A stretch of 64,000 nucleotides of DNA from Nannocystis exedens. Lineage in GTDB: Bacteria; Myxococcota_A; Polyangia; Nannocystales; Nannocystaceae. Of this stretch, positions 8,398 through 17,251 are shown piece after piece (position 1 is the first letter of the stretch; every line of letters begins with the position of its first letter). The notes under the pieces were generated by a model. The model did not search any database. It saw nothing but the letters and a program-made list of their open reading frames with translations, and had not been told where the DNA came from. The position numbers and the translations under genes were made by a program. Where the stretch lies: the NCBI RefSeq assembly GCF_002343915.1, contig NZ_NETK01000001.1:7578001-7642000 (forward strand), given 5' to 3'.

Positions 8398-9708
8398 ATG
8401 AGCCCCGATCCCTTCGAGGAGGCCTGCGCCGCGACGACATCGCCGGAGCGTCTCGAAGTGCTTGCGACGAGCGAGCGGCGCGACGTACGATCCGCCGTCG
8501 CGCGCCATCCATCGACGCCGCCAAAGACGCTGGCGGACCTCGCGCTCGATTGCGCCGACGCGATCGTGGAAAATTCCGCGTTCACAGGCGCGAACGGTGG
8601 TGCTCTCGTCGCGGTGCTCCCCACGAGAGTGCTCAGTAGGCTTCCGGAGTACGTCGACCTTCCTGCGAGTTGGGTCGGCCATCTCGCCCAGGATGCTCGC
8701 GAGGAGGTGCGCGAGGTTGCCGCGCAGTTCGCATCGCCAGAGCTGCTCGAAACGCTTGCTCGCGATCCGAGCGGGGGCGTGCGCGCAGCGGTCGCCGCGA
8801 ACGCTGCAACGAGCGGAGCGTTTCGCGCATTACTCGCGGCCGATCCTTCACCGGATGTGCGCGCAATGGTCGCCGGTTCCCGCCACTCACCGCCGGAGCT
8901 CGTGGACGCGCTCTCCCGCGACGGCGACGCGTCGGTGCGCGCGCGAGTCGCCGGTGGGCAGCCGCTCACGAGCGCGCAGACGGTGCGCTTCTTGGCGGAC
9001 CCGAGTGAGCAGGTCCGGCGCAATCTCGCATGCAACCCGCAAGCAGACATCACGCTCTTGGCGCCGCTCGCGCGAGACCCGAGTGTGGAGGTGCGCCGCG
9101 GGATCGCCCGGCGCGCCGATTTGCCGGAGGTGCTGCTACGCGAGTTGGCGGACGATCCCGTTCTTTCGGTCCGCCTCGACGCCGCCAGGTTTCACACGTT
9201 GCCACCGGATCTGATGCAGCGTTTCATTCAGGATCCCGAGGAAGGCTTTCGCATGAGCTTGGCCGAGCATCCGGATGCGCCGCCCGCTTTTTTGAGTGAA
9301 ATGGCTCGAAGTCGAGAGTTGCCACTTCGCTGGCCCGTCGCCAGGAACCCTGCGTTGCCGCTTGAGCTCATCGAGCTCCTCGCGCGCGACCCGAAGATCG
9401 AGGTCCGTGCAATGATCGCCAGGAACCCCGCGACCCCGGCCGAGCTCGTCGCGCAACTCGCCGATGACCCCGAATCATTCGTGCGAGGAGCCGCCGCGAG
9501 GAACCCAAAGCTACCTGCGCCCGTCTTCGAGCGTCTGCTCAGAGACGACGCCGACGACGTTCGCGCCTCGACTGTCGCGAATCCTGCGATCACGCGTGAG
9601 CAGTTGATGACATTGCGGGACGATCGGTCACGCGGTGTTCGTCTCCTCGCGGCCATGGAGCTCAGGCGATCCAGCACGAGTCACGAGCTCCTTCCGGTCG
9701 CGCCGTAA
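8398..9708 (+). CDS. Leucine-rich repeat variant (LRV) / HEAT-like repeat protein
   Basis: 436 residues from the ATG at 8398; a GTG at 8380 in the same frame is an alternative. Almost the whole protein is built of about 24-residue helical repeats of the form L-A-x-D-P-x-x-x-V-R-x-x-(V/I)-A-R-N-P, for example LARDPKIEVRAMIARNPATP and LADDPESFVRGAAARNP. There is no signal peptide and no catalytic motif. LRV repeats form right-handed solenoids and act as binding scaffolds. The partner is unknown. The gene stands alone between the IS-rich region and a fragment-rich gap. Confidence 0.85.
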   Translation: MSPDPFEEACAATTSPERLEVLATSERRDVRSAVARHPSTPPKTLADLALDCADAIVENSAFTGANGGALVAVLPTRVLSRLPEYVDLPASWVGHLAQDAREEVREVAAQFASPELLETLARDPSGGVRAAVAANAATSGAFRALLAADPSPDVRAMVAGSRHSPPELVDALSRDGDASVRARVAGGQPLTSAQTVRFLADPSEQVRRNLACNPQADITLLAPLARDPSVEVRRGIARRADLPEVLLRELADDPVLSVRLDAARFHTLPPDLMQRFIQDPEEGFRMSLAEHPDAPPAFLSEMARSRELPLRWPVARNPALPLELIELLARDPKIEVRAMIARNPATPAELVAQLADDPESFVRGAAARNPKLPAPVFERLLRDDADDVRASTVANPAITREQLMTLRDDRSRGVRLLAAMELRRSSTSHELLPVAP

Positions 9709-9728
9709 CGCCCGCCATTTCGTGTGCG

Positions 9729-9845
9729 TCAGGCGACCGATGTCTTCGCCTCGAGGGCGCTGATGCGCGCAAACCATGCCGCGATGTTAGCGCCGGCCAG
9801 GATCCGCGTGAATTCGCCGACGAGACATGCCGCCGGTGTCGCAGC
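9729..9845 (-). pseudogene. Short C-terminal glutathione S-transferase-like fragment
   Basis: About 38 codons ending at a stop at 9729 read GEFTRILAGANIAAWFARIS followed by ALEAKTSVA. The pattern NIAAWFARISAL is typical of the last helices of GSTs. Upstream the frame loses similarity, and no start is present. It looks like the relic of a lost gene. A second GST relic from a different part of the fold lies at 16934-17040. Confidence 0.4.
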
Positions 9846-10113
9846 GGCTCGGCGGCTCCTGCCTGATGTGTAAGCCAGCCCACCATCGGGCCGAGGGTGA
9901 ACCAGGCCAGCTGGTCCTTGGGTTGAATTCGCGGACGGGAACGGCGCTGCGGGTAGAGAGGTGCTGCCGTCAAGAAAAGGGTGAGCGCTGCGGTGTGTGG
10001 CAGCCCGCAGCGCTCGGTGTCGAAGATGACCCTAAGGTCAGGCGATGATCGACGGGTGAAGGTACCGCGGCGATCTCAGGAAGGCAAGTGGATGTCGACG
10101 GCGGAGTGGCGAC

Positions 10114-10389
10114 GCCATCGACGACGAGCGGGGATTCCGAGCATTTCTGTGCGGGCGGTGCCGACAGCTCGTCGTGCTGTGCCGCCGGTGTGATCGAGGT
10201 GACCTGTACTGTGGGCCAGTTTGTGCCGGGGCGAAGCGGCGGGAATCACTGCGCCTGGCCGGTCGTCGATACCAACAAACTCCCGCTGGAGCCCATCGGC
10301 ACGCGGCGCGCCAGCGACGATACCGCGAAGCGGCGACGGAGCGCCGAAGGGTGGTGCCGGCGTCGCTCGCCGCGCCCTCGCTGCCGTAG
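10114..10389 (+). other. Cys-rich zinc-ribbon-like small ORF, start unclear
   Basis: The frame contains FLCGRCRQLVVLCRRCDRGD followed by LYCGPVCAGAKRRESLR, that is CxxC, CxxC and CxxxC pairs, then an Arg-rich tail (AGRRYQQTPAGAHRHAARQR). This pattern resembles small zinc-binding proteins often seen beside transposase genes in proteobacteria. No clear ATG or ribosome site precedes the first CxxC, and the nearest in-frame start (GTG at 10174) would omit it. It is probably a degraded mobile-element companion. Confidence 0.4.
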
Positions 10390-11229
10390 GCCCTTTTCGA
10401 GCGTGTCGATCCTCAGCGCGACCGTGGCGGTGCGCTCGGTGGCGGTGACGTGGCGCCGGTTGGCCTCGCTCTCGCCAAGGAAGATGCCACTGAACAGGCG
10501 CCCTCGCTCGAGGCGCAGCAAATCGAAACCGAGCGCGTGGGCGCAGACGCGGCGAGGAGGCGAGCGCGGGTAAGAAAATCGAACGTCGTCGACCCCGAGC
10601 ATCACCAGCCGCGTGTCCTTGTCCTCCGCCCGAGTGTTGAAGAGCGCGAGGCTATGCAGCGGTGAGAGCTGACGAGACGAACCCCGCGGTGTGCGCCCTG
10701 TCGTTCGCGGCGTTCACCGGCGCCTTCGCCTGCCGACGATCGGGGTGGGAGTTGGGCGCTGGCACCACCGCACGCGTTGCGGCGCTACGAGCTGGAGCTC
10801 CGGGGGACTGGCCTGCAAGTACGTTTCTGACGCGCACGGTTCACTGCCGCCGAGTCCGCGAGCGCGGCGAGGCGCTCCTCGGCGCAGTCCTGGACCGAAA
10901 CCGTCCAGAGATCGGCGCCGCGGCGGTCGAGGCGGCGCCCCGGCCTCGGAAGCACTCCGAGATACACAGCACCTCGCCGCCAATGTCTTTCCGCGCCGTC
11001 ACGCTCGCCGACCATGCCCCGCCGGTGTAGTCCGGCCGTGGCCACCGCGTCACGATGCGGTTCGTCGCACACTTACGACGAGAGGCAGGCTCGAGCGCTC
11101 GTGCTCCGCCCACGCCCTCCGCGAGCGTCTTGCAGTCCGGTGGCCTCCGCCGCGCCGAGCCGCGAGTGACCGGGGGCGACGACGTCCGCAGGGGGTCGAG
11201 CCGCCCGGCGGCCCGCCCGGCACCGCTTC
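10390..11229. other. 840-bp stretch without a convincing gene
   Basis: Several frames stay open because of the high GC content, but none has a credible start plus a recognisable protein. A minus-strand frame around 10800-10950 (DLWTVSVQDCAEERLAALAD) is the most protein-like and could be another relic. I can support no function. Confidence 0.4.
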
Positions 11230-12516
11230 TCAACGCACCGTGACGAGGCGTCCCGCCATGTCGAGGAGGAACACCGCGCCATCCGAGCGGCGGAAGGCAC
11301 CGTAGTTGCGTTGTCCGTCCGGCAACACGAGATCGATCGGTTCGTTCGGGCGATCGAGGCGCCATGCACGCGCACGGAATGGGTCGCGTGCGATGACCTC
11401 GTCGTCCGAGACGGCGATCACCTCATTGTTGTTCGGCTCGAGGCCGTGTCCGTCGGGCCCGCCCCGCAGCTCGATCCACTCATCGGTGTCCGCGTCGTGG
11501 ACACACAGGTAATCGCGCGACGAGAGCGTGGTCAGCCGACCATCATCCGAGAGCGAGACCCTTCCAACCCGGCGTGGTGCCTCCGTGAGACGAACGGCGC
11601 CGCTCGTCGTCTCGAGGCGCGCGACTCTTCCGTACACGTCCGCAGCGACGGCCCAGCGCCCCTCCGCGGACAGCGCCGACGACGCGATCGACGAGAGAGC
11701 GACGGCCGCTCCGCCCACGCGTTCGAGCGTCGCCACCTCGTACACACCGAGCTCGGAGTCGGTGTCCGCGAGCACCATCCGACCGTCGCGAACGGCGTCG
11801 GGCGCTCGACAGCCCAGCGAGCGCTCGTGGATCGGCCTCCCCGTTCGGCTGTCGAGGAGCAGCACGACGTCGTCGGAGGCGGACACGACGACGCCGTGAG
11901 CCGAGAGGAACGCGCGCCTGGGGTGGTGGTCGAGAATCCACCGCCAGCGATCCTCGTCGCGCGAGACGTCGAAGAAGCCGACGGCCATGTTGGCCCGCCA
12001 GCACACGAACGACCCCGCGACATCGAGGCCGTCGACCATCGTGTCGGCGATACAACATCGTACCGGCCGATCGGGCTGGGCGAGATGGGTCCATTGCAGG
12101 GTATCGTTCCCGAGCCACACCGCGACGACGTCGCCCGCGGATGCGACCCAGTGCACACGGTCCTCGTCGACGCGACGCTTCTCATCTGCCAGGACCCCGG
12201 CGACGACCGGAGCCGCTCGCCCCGTTTCGAACCAGGGGTGCGGCTGCGGAGGGCCGACCCGGATGATCTCGTCGCCGCACACGCACGTGACCATCCCGGC
12301 GACCGCACGATCGGCCGTGTCGAAGAGGGCGCTGACCGCCGCCTCGAAGAGACGCGCCGGCGCGACGATGTCGACTGCGAACGTGAGCGACGCCGCGCCC
12401 TCCTGCGCCATGCCACTCGACAGCACCGCTGCGGGTTCGAGGACGCGACGGGCATCGTCGCGTGTCGACCCATCCGTGAAGGTCAGCGTTCCCCGGATCG
12501 AGAATGGCAGTGACAT
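11230..12516 (-). CDS. Beta-propeller-like protein, function unknown
   Basis: 428 residues from the ATG at 12516 (MSLPFSIRGTLTFTDG). A longer frame to 12564 is open but Arg-rich and unlikely. The N-terminal 100 residues form a compact domain with two Cys (TCVCGDEIIRVG). The remainder has repeated short beta units with WD- or PQQ-like character, such as VVAVWLGNDTLQWTHL, VVVSASDDVVLLLDSRTGRP and VGRVSLSDDGRLTTLSSRDY. There is no signal peptide, so it is probably cytoplasmic. No catalytic residues stand out. Transcribed alone, away from the LRR gene on the right. Confidence 0.8.
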   Translation of the reverse strand: MSLPFSIRGTLTFTDGSTRDDARRVLEPAAVLSSGMAQEGAASLTFAVDIVAPARLFEAAVSALFDTADRAVAGMVTCVCGDEIIRVGPPQPHPWFETGRAAPVVAGVLADEKRRVDEDRVHWVASAGDVVAVWLGNDTLQWTHLAQPDRPVRCCIADTMVDGLDVAGSFVCWRANMAVGFFDVSRDEDRWRWILDHHPRRAFLSAHGVVVSASDDVVLLLDSRTGRPIHERSLGCRAPDAVRDGRMVLADTDSELGVYEVATLERVGGAAVALSSIASSALSAEGRWAVAADVYGRVARLETTSGAVRLTEAPRRVGRVSLSDDGRLTTLSSRDYLCVHDADTDEWIELRGGPDGHGLEPNNNEVIAVSDDEVIARDPFRARAWRLDRPNEPIDLVLPDGQRNYGAFRRSDGAVFLLDMAGRLVTVR

Positions 12517-12589
12517 GCCGCGGAGTCTCGCACGTCGCCACGGGGCGGCGCAGCCTCGACGCATGTGACGACGCGCGTTTTCGCACGCA

Positions 12590-12645
12590 TTTCACATCCT
12601 GCTCGGGGCCGACGGGAGTCTGGTGGGGATCCTCGACTGGACCTC
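12590..12645 (+). pseudogene. Fragment of an aminoglycoside/choline phosphotransferase-like gene
   Basis: Eighteen codons read FHILLGADGSLVGILDW. This matches the part of APH-fold kinases where the stretch after HGDxxxxN (N-I/V-L-L-G-A-D-G-x-x-x-G-(I/V)-(I/L)-D-W) carries the metal-binding Asp. Nothing upstream or downstream continues the fold, so only a splinter of the gene remains. Confidence 0.35.
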
Positions 12646-12809
12646 TCCTCGTGGTGTGACCGCAGAGGGCGAGGCGAGCCGTGACCGACGCCTGCACGAG
12701 CCTTCGAGGTCACCTCCCGAGAACGACGAGCATCTCCGCGCCGATCCGATTTAGGCCCAAGTCACGGTCAGCATGTAAAGTCCTGCTGCTGCGGGGCGTT
12801 CATGGCGCC

Positions 12810-13883
12810 ATGATCGAAAGACCCATGCACCGGAAGGGGACCGCGGCAGGTATCCTGATGCTCTGCGCCCTGGCGTGCGGCGGCGCCGGGCCGGTCCAGG
12901 AGGGCGGCCCGGCTCCCGGTCCCGCCACGAGCGAGGTCACGATGGCAGCTCCTGCGCCCGGTCATTATCGCCTGGCCGGTGACGAGATCATTTTCTCCGA
13001 CGAGGCCACCGACGAGGACATGGCGGTCCTCGACGCCCACCCGCACCTCAAACGCATCGCGTTCTCTCGCGGGCCCAACGCCCGTCCTCCCATCCGCATC
13101 ACCCAAAGAGGCCTCGCCCACCTCGCGTCCGTCAAACACCTCGAGCGGCTGCATCTCGCCGACGTCCCGGTCCCCGACGACGCGCTCGCGCCCGTCGCAG
13201 GCCTCGCGGATCTCCGCGAGCTCTGGCTCGACTTCAACCCGCACCTGACCGACCGCGTGCTCGCGTATGTCGCTCCGCTCGAGGGGCTCCGCGTCCTCCG
13301 CTTCCACATGGCGGGCATCACCGACGCCGGGCTCCTCCTGATCGCGCGCCTCACCAGGCTCGAAGACCTCCAGCTCGGCCACGCCCGCGTCACCGACGCC
13401 GGCCTCGCCACGATCGCCCGCTTCACCGAGCTGCGCACGCTCGATCTTCAGTACACCGGCGTCACCGATCGCGGCATGCTCCACCTCGAGGCCCTGACGA
13501 AGCTCCGGTGGCTCTGCGTCAACGGCACCGCCGTCTCCGGGGCGGCGCTCGCCTCGATCGAGGGTCTCACGGATCTCGAATGGCTCTTCGCCGCGCGTAC
13601 GAACGTCGACGACGCGTCCCTCGCCCGGCTCAAAGATCTGTCACGCCTTCATGACCTCGATCTCTCCCAGACCCGGGTGACCGACGCCGGGCTCACGCAC
13701 CTCACCCGGCTCAAGAGCCTCGAGCGGCTCCGGCTCGACGACTGCGCGATCACGGATCGTGGGCTCCAAATCCTCGCCGGCCTCCGGTCGCTCAAAGCGC
13801 TTTCTCTCCGGGGCACGGCCGTCTCGCGGGGCGCAGTCGATGCGGTCCGAGCGGGGAGGCCGGACCTCTCGATCGAGGGCTGA
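12810..13883 (+). CDS. Leucine-rich repeat lipoprotein
   Basis: 357 residues from the ATG at 12810; the ATG at 12825 is equally possible. The N-terminus has a Lys/Arg cluster and a hydrophobic run ending in ALACGG, a lipobox. After a Pro/Gly linker come about eleven LRRs of 24 residues, with the consensus L-x-x-L-x-L-x-x-(T/A)-x-(V/I)-(T/S)-D-x-G-L, for example LEDLQLGHARVTDAGLATIA. This is the cysteine-less TDAGL type common in myxobacteria and planctomycetes. Surface-exposed binding is likely; the ligand is unknown. Confidence 0.85.
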   Translation: MIERPMHRKGTAAGILMLCALACGGAGPVQEGGPAPGPATSEVTMAAPAPGHYRLAGDEIIFSDEATDEDMAVLDAHPHLKRIAFSRGPNARPPIRITQRGLAHLASVKHLERLHLADVPVPDDALAPVAGLADLRELWLDFNPHLTDRVLAYVAPLEGLRVLRFHMAGITDAGLLLIARLTRLEDLQLGHARVTDAGLATIARFTELRTLDLQYTGVTDRGMLHLEALTKLRWLCVNGTAVSGAALASIEGLTDLEWLFAARTNVDDASLARLKDLSRLHDLDLSQTRVTDAGLTHLTRLKSLERLRLDDCAITDRGLQILAGLRSLKALSLRGTAVSRGAVDAVRAGRPDLSIEG

Positions 13884-13890
13884 TCGCCCA

Positions 13891-13998
13891 GGGCGCCCGG
13901 AGCTCGAGGTCGAGCTGTTCGTGGCTGTCCTCGGGGCCAGCAACTACACCGACGCGGAGGCGACGCGGGAGCAGCGGCTCGCCGACCGGCTCGGCCAT
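13891..13998 (+). pseudogene. IS21 IstA transposase fragment
   Basis: About 36 codons read PELEVELFVAVLGASNYTDA followed by EATREQRLADRL. IS21 IstA proteins carry E-(L/V)-F-V-A-V-L-G-A-S-x-Y-T-x-A-E-A-T-x-x-Q just after the first catalytic Asp region. The similarity starts right after the LRR gene stop and fades by 14000. No IstB is present. Confidence 0.5.
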
Positions 13999-14048
13999 CG
14001 CTCTATTCACGGGGACCGAAATCTCTGTCGCCTGCGCTCACAGCACGT

Positions 14049-14454
14049 TCATGCGACTTGAGGCGTGCTGACGCCGCAGTGCTTGAACCATCCGGCTGCA
14101 TCGGCTGGGGTGACGAGATCCGCGACGGCGGAAATCGCGGCCTTGAGGAGCGGGACGGTTCGGGCACCGAGGCCGCGGAGCGCGGCCTTGATCTTCGACC
14201 AGGCGAGCTCGATGGGATTGACTGTGAGGTCGGGCGAGTACGGCGGCTGGTAGACGACCGTCGCGCCGCGCCTCGACACGCTCGCGGACGCCTGTCGCAT
14301 GATGGGCTCCGAGGTTGTCCATCACCACGACATCGCCCGGGCGCAACTTCGGTGCCAGATGTTTGTCGATGAACTCGAGGAAGACCTTGGCGGTCGTACC
14401 GCCCTCGACGGTCATCATCGCCTCGATGCCGTCGATCGACAGCGCGCCGAGCAT
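14049..14454 (-). pseudogene. IS630-family transposase (DDE_3), C-terminal half, frameshifted
   Basis: From 14454 the frame reads MLGALSIDGIEAMMTVEGGT, then VFLEFIDKHLAP and GDVVVMDNLGAHHA, the second catalytic Asp region. Near 14297 the frame shifts and continues as VVYQPPYSPDLTVNPIELAW, the third (Glu) region, followed by SKIKAALRGLGAR and a stop at 14049. The N-terminal HTH and first catalytic Asp are missing. It is a different subgroup from the IS630 at 3781-5107. Confidence 0.75.
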
Positions 14455-14832
14455 CGCGCCCTCTGCCAGGGGTCGGGCGCGAGGGGACGTGGGGCGGTGT
14501 CGATGACTGGCTCATCAGCCAGCCGTCGCGGAGTCTGAGGATATTCCGAGGGGCCGTTGCGGCCCGGGGTGTGGGCCGGCGCCTGCACCAAGCGCAGTTG
14601 GTCCTTGAGCGACTACACCGGCCCAGCGAACCCGCCGGCGCGCGCTCGGCCCGCGGGGTCCGCTCGCGCGAGGTGGCGACGCCCACCACGCGGGTCATCA
14701 CGGCTGACTTGCCGAGGGTCCGTCGTGGGGGCCGGGATTGCGACGTCACCAGGCGGGCCGAGTCGCGGACAAGGGTCGGAGCCGTGCGAGTTGATCCGCA
14801 CGAGACCACGTCGACGCGGTACAAGAGCGCCA
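14455..14832. other. 378-bp stretch without a convincing gene
   Basis: It lies between the truncated IS630 and the Fis-type HTH gene. Open frames exist on both strands, but their predicted proteins are Arg/Pro/Ser-rich and resemble no family. It may include the remainder of the IS630 end. Confidence 0.4.
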
Positions 14833-15050
14833 TGCCTCAGCTCATCCTCGAAGACCTTAATCTTGCAGCCGCCGAGCGGCGTCTCTGCGTCGCGGCCCTC
14901 GAGCAGGGCGGCAATATCGTGAGTGCTGCGCAGCTCCTCGGAATCACGCGGCACGCGATGAAGCGCCGGATCGTCAAGCTCCGCATCGTGTGGCCGCGGC
15001 CAGCTCCTCAGATCTCCGCCGCCTCACCGTCGATCTGGCCCAGCGCGTAG
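14833..15050 (+). CDS. Small Fis-type helix-turn-helix protein
   Basis: 72 residues beginning MPQLILEDLNLAAAERRLCV. Residues 13-55 have the Fis/NtrC C-terminal pattern: a helix (AAAERRLCVAALEQ), then GGNIVSAAQLLGITRHAMKR as helix-turn-helix, then RRIVKLRIVWPRP. Such stand-alone Fis domains bind DNA and resemble the C-terminus of sigma-54 activators without the ATPase. The last 15 residues are low-complexity and could reflect a shifted 3' end. No ribosome site is obvious. It could be a true small regulator or the remaining tail of a larger activator. Confidence 0.6.
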
Positions 15051-15164
15051 CCAGCGCCGACTACACCGGCCACCTCGATTGCGGGTGGCGAAATGATGTC
15101 ACCCTCCGGTAGGCGCCCGCAGCGCGGTAGGCCATCGCGGGCGGAACGCTGTACAGTCGTGGCC

Positions 15165-15392
15165 GTGACGACAGTCGAACGAATCCGACGCCAGTTCCAG
15201 GACGCACTCGGGGAGCTCGAGATGCGCCCGCTCCTCGAGCGGTTGGAGCAGGACCTCTCCTCCCTCTCGCTGAAGGAGCTCGGCGAGCTCCTCAAGAGCC
15301 CGGCGGCTCGTCCCTGGGCGAACCTCCCCGCCTCGGTGCTTCTGGACCAGCTCTCGAAGAAGCGGGCGAGTACGCCACGTTCGACGAGGTAG
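15165..15392 (+). CDS. Small helical protein of unknown function
   Basis: 75 residues if started at the GTG at 15165 (15159 is an alternative GTG). The sequence is amphipathic helix (VERIRRQFQDALGELEMRPL, then LERLEQDLSSLSLKELGELL) and ends in a Lys/Arg-rich tail. Codon choice and the regular heptad pattern suggest real coding. No family recognised and no partner gene nearby. Confidence 0.45.
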   Translation: MTTVERIRRQFQDALGELEMRPLLERLEQDLSSLSLKELGELLKSPAARPWANLPASVLLDQLSKKRASTPRSTR

Positions 15393-15574
15393 TTCTTCTG
15401 CTTTCGTCCTCGATGCGAGGGACGACCTGCGTCAGCGAACTGCGAGTGGTGGTCGCAGGTGCGAGGCGCTTCGCTCACGGGCAGGGGGCGGCGGCCGACA
15501 CTTGTGAGCGATTCTGCGCTGTGCGAGAATGAGCACGAGGTTTGGTGCGCCGCACCCGACCTCGTTGCTCCCCC

Positions 15575-17122
15575 ATGAGCCGCCGCTCACGAAGACTGAC
15601 CCTGACGCCGGCGAGCAGCGCTGGGCTGCTAGCTTCGGACGACGCGGCTCTGCCGGCGCTGGTGCCGCTCGACCGAGTGTCGGGGCGGCCGCAGCGGTGG
15701 TCGCCGGTGCCGGCTCCATACTTCAGGGGCGAGAGAGGGCTGCGCACACGATGCGCGGCAGCGACCGACATCGGCCGGCAGCGGGTCCAAAACGAGGACG
15801 CGCTGGCGATCGACCCGAAGCTCGGGCTGTTCGTCGTGTGTGACGGCGTCGGCGGGCGGGTGTCGGGGGAGGTCGCGTCGGCGTTGGCGGCCTCGACGAT
15901 CCGGGAGTGGGTCCAGCGCGAGGCGACGAGGTTGGCCGCGGTCGCCCGCTCGCCGGGTGACGCGGAGGCGGTCGCCAGCGTGGGCGTGCTGATGCACGAC
16001 GCGATTCAGGGGGCGTCGCGGGCGATCCGGGGCCTGGCGCGGTCCGAGCCGCAGCACGAAGGAATGTGCACAACGGCGACCGTGTTGCTGATCGTCAATG
16101 ACTTCGCGGTCGTGGGGCAGGTGGGCGACTCGCGGGCGTATCTCGGCCGTGGCGTGGGCGTCTACCAATTGACCGAGGACCACACGCTGCACAATCTGCA
16201 GATCCCGCAGGGTCTGCTCACGCCAGACTCGGCGCGCGGGTGCAAGAGCCCGATCACTCGCGCGCTCGGGCGCGAGGACGCGGCGGAGGCCGATATCGGG
16301 GCGCTGCCGCTGATGGCCGGCGATCGGCTGCTCCTTTGCTCGGACGGGTTGCACGAGTACCTCGCGGACGATGAGTTGCGTGAACTGCTCCGACTCGACA
16401 TCCGCGACGCGGCGCCGGCCGCGATTCAGCATGCGAACGCCCGCGGCGGGAGGGACAACATCACGGCGCTGTTCGGACGTACTCGATGGAGTTCTCTTGC
16501 TGTCGATCGGGGTGTCCGCGATGGGCGTCGCGGCGAGAGCGTCGCAGGACTGGCCGGCGGCGCTGCGCGCGGGCGTACGGCGGATCCAGCAGGTCGGCGG
16601 CGCCGAGGCAGGCGATCGCACGATGCTCGACGCGCTGCTCGCGGCGCTCGCGGCGCTCGCGGCCGACGAGGGGCTCGCAGCGGCCGCCGCAGCAGCGCAG
16701 CGCGGCGCAGAGGCGACGCGGACGATGACGCGGACGCACGCCGGTCGCGCGAGCTACGTGCCCGAGAGCGCGTTGCGCGGTGTCCCCGCTCCGGGGGCCG
16801 TCGCGGTCGCGGCGATCTTCGGCGCGCTCGCGGCGGCGTCGCCCGCGTGACCCGGCCTGTGGGTCACTTCGGCCGCACCACCCGCATCGCCCGGCCTCGA
16901 CACCCGCCGCTGCCACGTCCAGACGAGCGCCGGCTCGACCGGCGGACGTGGATCGCCGCTGACGACTTCACGATCGCCGATGTCCTGCTAGCGACCCTTC
17001 CCACTGTTCCGCGAGCTCGACGTGACCGGCGTCGTCGTGCGCGCCTGTTCGGTAAAGCTGCTCCGATCGGTGAGCGTCGGGTGGAGCACGAACTGGGACT
17101 TGCGCGAGGACGGCATCCATAA
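15575..17122 (+). CDS. PP2C-family Ser/Thr protein phosphatase with disrupted 3' end
   Basis: The catalytic domain spans about residues 60-302: TDIGRQRVQNEDAL (metal-binding motif), GLFVVCDGVGG, CTTATVLLIV, VGQVGDSRAYLG, LTEDHTLHN, ITRALGRED, GDRLLLCSDGLHEYL and GGRDNITALF. All metal-ligand Asp positions are present. It would dephosphorylate Ser/Thr proteins, and the window has three such kinases. After DNITALF (near 16476) the frame stays open to 17122 but encodes Arg/Gly-rich sequence, because the DNA there is a DhaL fragment read in the wrong frame and then a GST fragment read in frame. The native stop appears to have been lost by recombination. The start at the ATG at 15575 is uncertain; TTG 15542 is also open. 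Confidence 0.75.
   Translation: MSRRSRRLTLTPASSAGLLASDDAALPALVPLDRVSGRPQRWSPVPAPYFRGERGLRTRCAAATDIGRQRVQNEDALAIDPKLGLFVVCDGVGGRVSGEVASALAASTIREWVQREATRLAAVARSPGDAEAVASVGVLMHDAIQGASRAIRGLARSEPQHEGMCTTATVLLIVNDFAVVGQVGDSRAYLGRGVGVYQLTEDHTLHNLQIPQGLLTPDSARGCKSPITRALGREDAAEADIGALPLMAGDRLLLCSDGLHEYLADDELRELLRLDIRDAAPAAIQHANARGGRDNITALFGRTRWSSLAVDRGVRDGRRGESVAGLAGGAARGRTADPAGRRRRGRRSHDARRAARGARGARGRRGARSGRRSSAARRRGDADDDADARRSRELRARERVARCPRSGGRRGRGDLRRARGGVARVTRPVGHFGRTTRIARPRHPPLPRPDERRLDRRTWIAADDFTIADVLLATLPTVPRARRDRRRRARLFGKAAPIGERRVEHELGLARGRHP
16479..16850 (+). pseudogene. C-terminal fragment of a dihydroxyacetone kinase DhaL (DAK2) domain
   Basis: In a frame different from the PP2C gene, 123 codons read WPAALRAGVRRIQQVGGAEA then GDRTMLDALLAALAALA, AGRASYVPESALRGVPAPGA and VAVAAIFGAL, ending at a stop at 16850. 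GDRTMLDAL and the late G-R-A-S-Y motif are hallmarks of the ADP/ATP-binding DhaL domain. The N-terminal half with the phosphate-binding HxD/GDG elements is missing. It is fused directly to the end of the phosphatase domain. Confidence 0.7.
16934..17040 (+). pseudogene. Glutathione S-transferase fragment
   Basis: The stretch LDRRTWIAADDFTIADVLLA followed by TLP matches the GST N-capping box region of the C-terminal domain (x-G-R-x-W-I-A-A-D-D-F-T-I-A-D-(V/I)). Only about 25-35 codons remain. Beyond them the frame becomes Arg-rich. Confidence 0.5.
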
Positions 17123-17251
17123 TAGCGCTACATTCCGAGGCCCCTGGGGCGCCCCTGGGGCGGCCCTGCGGCCATGCGCCGTCACATCGCCGCCGGCTCG
17201 CGGAACTCCATGACAAATTCGAGGCACGTCGGTTGCTGATCCTCGCACACC

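Noticed and set aside
10785..11072. Minus-strand frame with DLWTVSVQDCAEERLAALAD, and nearby GACTACACCGG recurring at 14619 and 15059
   Set aside because: The peptide is plausible but has no start, no family and loses character on both sides. The 11-bp match occurs only three times and is within chance for this composition.
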